Part shown: positions 61,785-64,000 of the stretch, piece after piece | Position numbering within the stretch: the first letter of the stretch is position 1 | Layout: the number at the start of each line of letters is the position of its first letter | NCBI GenBank assembly: GCA_027489965.1 | Contig: JAIXZA010000010.1 | Span: 26,954-90,953 of the forward strand | Reading direction: 5' to 3' | Source of the DNA: Verrucomicrobiaceae bacterium | GTDB taxonomy: Bacteria > Verrucomicrobiota > Verrucomicrobiia > Verrucomicrobiales > Verrucomicrobiaceae | DNA: 64,000 bases | Translations under genes and position numbers: made by a program | Notes under the pieces: model-generated | Databases searched by the model: none | What the model was told of the DNA's origin: nothing | Seen by the model: only the letters and a program-made list of their open reading frames with translations

Positions 61785-64000
61785 ATGTCTCTTCGAGTTT
61801 TTTTCTTGCTCATTTGCGCTGTCGGATTGCTGATCTTAGGCTGGCTACTCTGGTCGCAGAATTCTGATTCAGCGCGGGGCGCGGCAACTCATCGGAGAGA
61901 GACGGCTGCGCCAGGCCGCACGCCATCGGATGGCGTTTTGGCATCTGCCCAAGAGGTAGAAACCAAGTCTCGCGCGCGGAATGTTAATCAAAAAGAAGGA
62001 CCAACGAAAAGTGCCTTGCCCGCTGCGGCTTCGATTTTTGGTCTAGCCTCCACACCGAAGGGTTTGCAAGCGACGCGTGTCCGCCCACGCAAGAAGGTGG
62101 ATTCCAAGCGTGACTATGTTCTCATTGACGACATAAAAGCGCACCCATCACGCTTGTTGGCCAAGTTCTCACGCTCAGCCCAGATCGCTCCCGTGGAACG
62201 GGTTTTGACAACAACACGTTATGAACCCTTTCGCACCCCTTTGAACAAGTCAGGTATCGTGGTTCTCGAGGCGGCTGGCCAAGTGGATTCCATGCCGGCT
62301 GTTGGGCGGGACGAGGCGGCGGCCAGAGGTCAGGCCCTGCAAAAGCAGATGGCGGTGCTGCGCAGCTCTGGTCAGTTTGAGTATGTGGAGCCCGACTATC
62401 TCGTCTCCAAGGACTCCCTGCCGAGTGACGATGCCTTTACCAACCAAACTCTCTGGGGGCTGAGAAATGAGGGGCAAAATGGTGGCGTATCTGGGGCAGA
62501 TGTGGATGCGGTGCGTGCTTGGGATATCACCACTGGCTCGACTCAAGTCATCGTCGGGGTCTTGGACACTGGAATCCGCTACACTCATCAGGACCTCACT
62601 GCCAACATGTGGCGTAATCCTGGCGAAACCGGAGTCGATGCGCAGGGCCGTGATCGTGCAACCAATGGTGATGATGACGATGGCAACGGCTATGTGGACG
62701 ACGTCTTCGGCATCAATGCCATCACTGGCTCGGGTGATCCGCAGGATGACAACAACCACGGCACCCACTGCTCAGGAACGATCGGTGCGCAGGCCAACGG
62801 GGGTGGATCTCACGTGGGTGTGGCGTGGCAGGTGCGGCTGATGGGCCTGAAATTCCTGGACGCCAGTGGCTCCGGCTACAACTCCGATGCGTTCGAGTGC
62901 GTGGAGTATGGCATCGATCAAGGAGCTCGAATTTTGTCGAACAGTTGGGGGGGCACCGGCTACAGTGAGTCTCTAGTCAGCGTCATACGTAAAGCAGCGG
63001 AAGCTGAAATTCTCTTTGTCGCTGCGGCAGGAAACAGCCGCTCCGACAATGATAAATCCGGCAACTACCCAGCCTCCTACAAGGTGGACAACATCTTGTC
63101 TGTCGCCGCGATCAATCGTTCGGATGCTTTGGCGAGCTTCTCCAATTTTGGCGCGACAACGGTGCATTTAGGCGCACCAGGGGTGGGAATTTACTCCTGC
63201 ACGGCCAGCACAGATACGTCCTACGCTAGCTTCAATGGCACGAGCATGGCGACGCCGCATGTCTCAGGCGTGGCGGCGCTGGTCGCGGCTCGTTTTCCTG
63301 GCCTAGCGATGCGTAGCCTTAGAAACCGTATCCTGCTTAGTGCTGTGCCCATCCCTGCGCTGGCAGGCAAAGTAGTGACGGGGGGGCGAGTCAATGCCTA
63401 CCATGCGCTAACGATCGTGCCTGACGGGGCGCTGGAGGTAGAGGTGATCCCCGAGTCCCTTCCGCTGGTGGGTGGAACGACGATGCGGTTTGAGGTCATT
63501 GTGTCGGACGTGGATCGGGTCATTGGCGCGGACGTGCGTGCCTCCAATACGGTTTTGGGCATTCAGACCCTATTCTCGGATCAAGGTGGGGATGTGGACC
63601 GCGTGGCGGAGGATGGCATCTACACAGCAGCGATCTCTCTGCCGACTGCGGCACAGCTCGGTGGCAACGGGGGCACGAGCACACTCCCGCTGCAATTTGC
63701 CGTTGTGAAGCCCGGTAAGACTAGCTATCTCGAAACCAAGACCTTTACGTATCTGGAGCCTGCGCAGAATGATGCTTTTGCCAGTGCCACGATCATCACT
63801 GGGGAGGCCTACGTTTCCGCAGCGACCGGTATTGTGGCCGCGACACGGGAGATGGCGGAGCCCGCACATGCGGTAAGTGGAGGTGCCAAATCCGTCTGGT
63901 GGCGGTGGACTGCGGCACGTTCTGGCTGGGTGCAAGTGGACACGCAGGATAGCAATTTCGACACAGTGCTCGCCGTTTATCAAGGCAACACTCTAAGCAC
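61785..64000 (+). CDS. S8-family subtilisin-like serine protease (3' end outside window)
   Basis: At least 738 residues. One N-terminal hydrophobic segment (about 5-24, FFLLICAVGLLILGWLLW) that is a signal or anchor; a pro-region to about 205. The peptidase domain has the full triad: VIVGVLDTGIRYTHQDL (Asp261), NNHGTHCSGTIG (His325) and FNGTSMATPHVSGVAALVAA (Ser487). It also has GADVDAVRAWDITTG just before and DDGNGYVDDVFGINAI as an acidic insertion of the kind seen in PVC subtilases. After about residue 545 comes a beta-rich region, and near the window end EPAHAVSGGAKSVWWRW-type sequence shows a PPC-like domain start. The frame is open to base 64000, so the C-terminus lies outside. A secreted or surface protease. 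Confidence 0.95.
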   Translation, partial: MSLRVFFLLICAVGLLILGWLLWSQNSDSARGAATHRRETAAPGRTPSDGVLASAQEVETKSRARNVNQKEGPTKSALPAAASIFGLASTPKGLQATRVRPRKKVDSKRDYVLIDDIKAHPSRLLAKFSRSAQIAPVERVLTTTRYEPFRTPLNKSGIVVLEAAGQVDSMPAVGRDEAAARGQALQKQMAVLRSSGQFEYVEPDYLVSKDSLPSDDAFTNQTLWGLRNEGQNGGVSGADVDAVRAWDITTGSTQVIVGVLDTGIRYTHQDLTANMWRNPGETGVDAQGRDRATNGDDDDGNGYVDDVFGINAITGSGDPQDDNNHGTHCSGTIGAQANGGGSHVGVAWQVRLMGLKFLDASGSGYNSDAFECVEYGIDQGARILSNSWGGTGYSESLVSVIRKAAEAEILFVAAAGNSRSDNDKSGNYPASYKVDNILSVAAINRSDALASFSNFGATTVHLGAPGVGIYSCTASTDTSYASFNGTSMATPHVSGVAALVAARFPGLAMRSLRNRILLSAVPIPALAGKVVTGGRVNAYHALTIVPDGALEVEVIPESLPLVGGTTMRFEVIVSDVDRVIGADVRASNTVLGIQTLFSDQGGDVDRVAEDGIYTAAISLPTAAQLGGNGGTSTLPLQFAVVKPGKTSYLETKTFTYLEPAQNDAFASATIITGEAYVSAATGIVAATREMAEPAHAVSGGAKSVWWRWTAARSGWVQVDTQDSNFDTVLAVYQGNTLS

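Noticed and set aside
1..64000. tRNA or rRNA genes
   Set aside because: I saw no cloverleaf-type or rRNA-like sequence, but could not run a covariance search, so small RNAs may be missed.

Overview
The window looks like a chromosomal segment of a Verrucomicrobiota bacterium, most likely Verrucomicrobiaceae (Prosthecobacter-like). This is inferred from gene content: DUF1080, DUF1549/DUF1553 and DUF1552 proteins, planctomycete-type c-type cytochromes, a PVC-type haem-binding dehydrogenase, a PEP-CTERM protein, Tat-exported Gfo/Idh/MocA oxidoreductases and a WD40 serine/threonine kinase. Shine-Dalgarno sequences are weak, so several starts were chosen from signal peptides or domain boundaries.

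Layout. 1-1.8 kb: 3' end of ileS. 1.85-18 kb: an accessory region with long gene-poor stretches and gene remnants. It holds an FRG-domain protein, a membrane protein, a solitary ParB-like protein with an unknown partner, a 41-bp tandem repeat array, a decayed antitoxin, a putative ADP-ribosyltransferase/winged-helix pair, a MocR regulator, a DUF4143 ATPase, a truncated secreted protein, an RsbRD-like protein, an ankyrin protein and a protease remnant. A dispersed ~30-bp repeat, always in the same orientation, occurs only here. 18-22 kb: an uncharacterised protein, then a lipoprotein divergent from a BlaI/BlaR1-type pair. 22-36 kb: DUF1080 protein, mlaEFD-type lipid transport operon, large cytochrome-linked exported proteins, PEP-CTERM protein. 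36-43 kb: rlmH and two PAS-rich sensor kinases. 43-50 kb: a sugar-related cluster (TIM-barrel epimerase, Gfo/Idh/MocA, ROK kinase, SMP-30 lactonase), DUF1552 protein and trpS. 50-55 kb: WD40 kinase and a second Gfo/Idh/MocA protein. 55-58 kb: an HxlR regulator divergent from a DinB/monooxygenase-like/MFS operon whose MFS gene carries one in-frame TGA. 58-64 kb: beta-helix protein, LacI regulator and a subtilase that runs off the end.

The most interesting candidate system is at 4.0-7.1 kb. A ParB-family gene with no ParA nearby has a perfect 16-bp palindrome upstream and a half-site of it in its probable promoter. Two long perfect inverted repeats bracket the start of the next gene. An array of fifteen 41-bp units, capped at both ends by matching variant units, lies downstream. 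The arrangement resembles the F-plasmid sopB-sopC centromere (tandem 43-bp units downstream of a ParB), and may be a plasmid-derived partition locus fixed in the chromosome or a ParB system put to another use. Three other regulatory circuits can be read directly from the sequence: paired 16-nt operators at blaI, paired 17-nt operators at hxlR, and a 15-nt palindrome over the lacI-type start codon.
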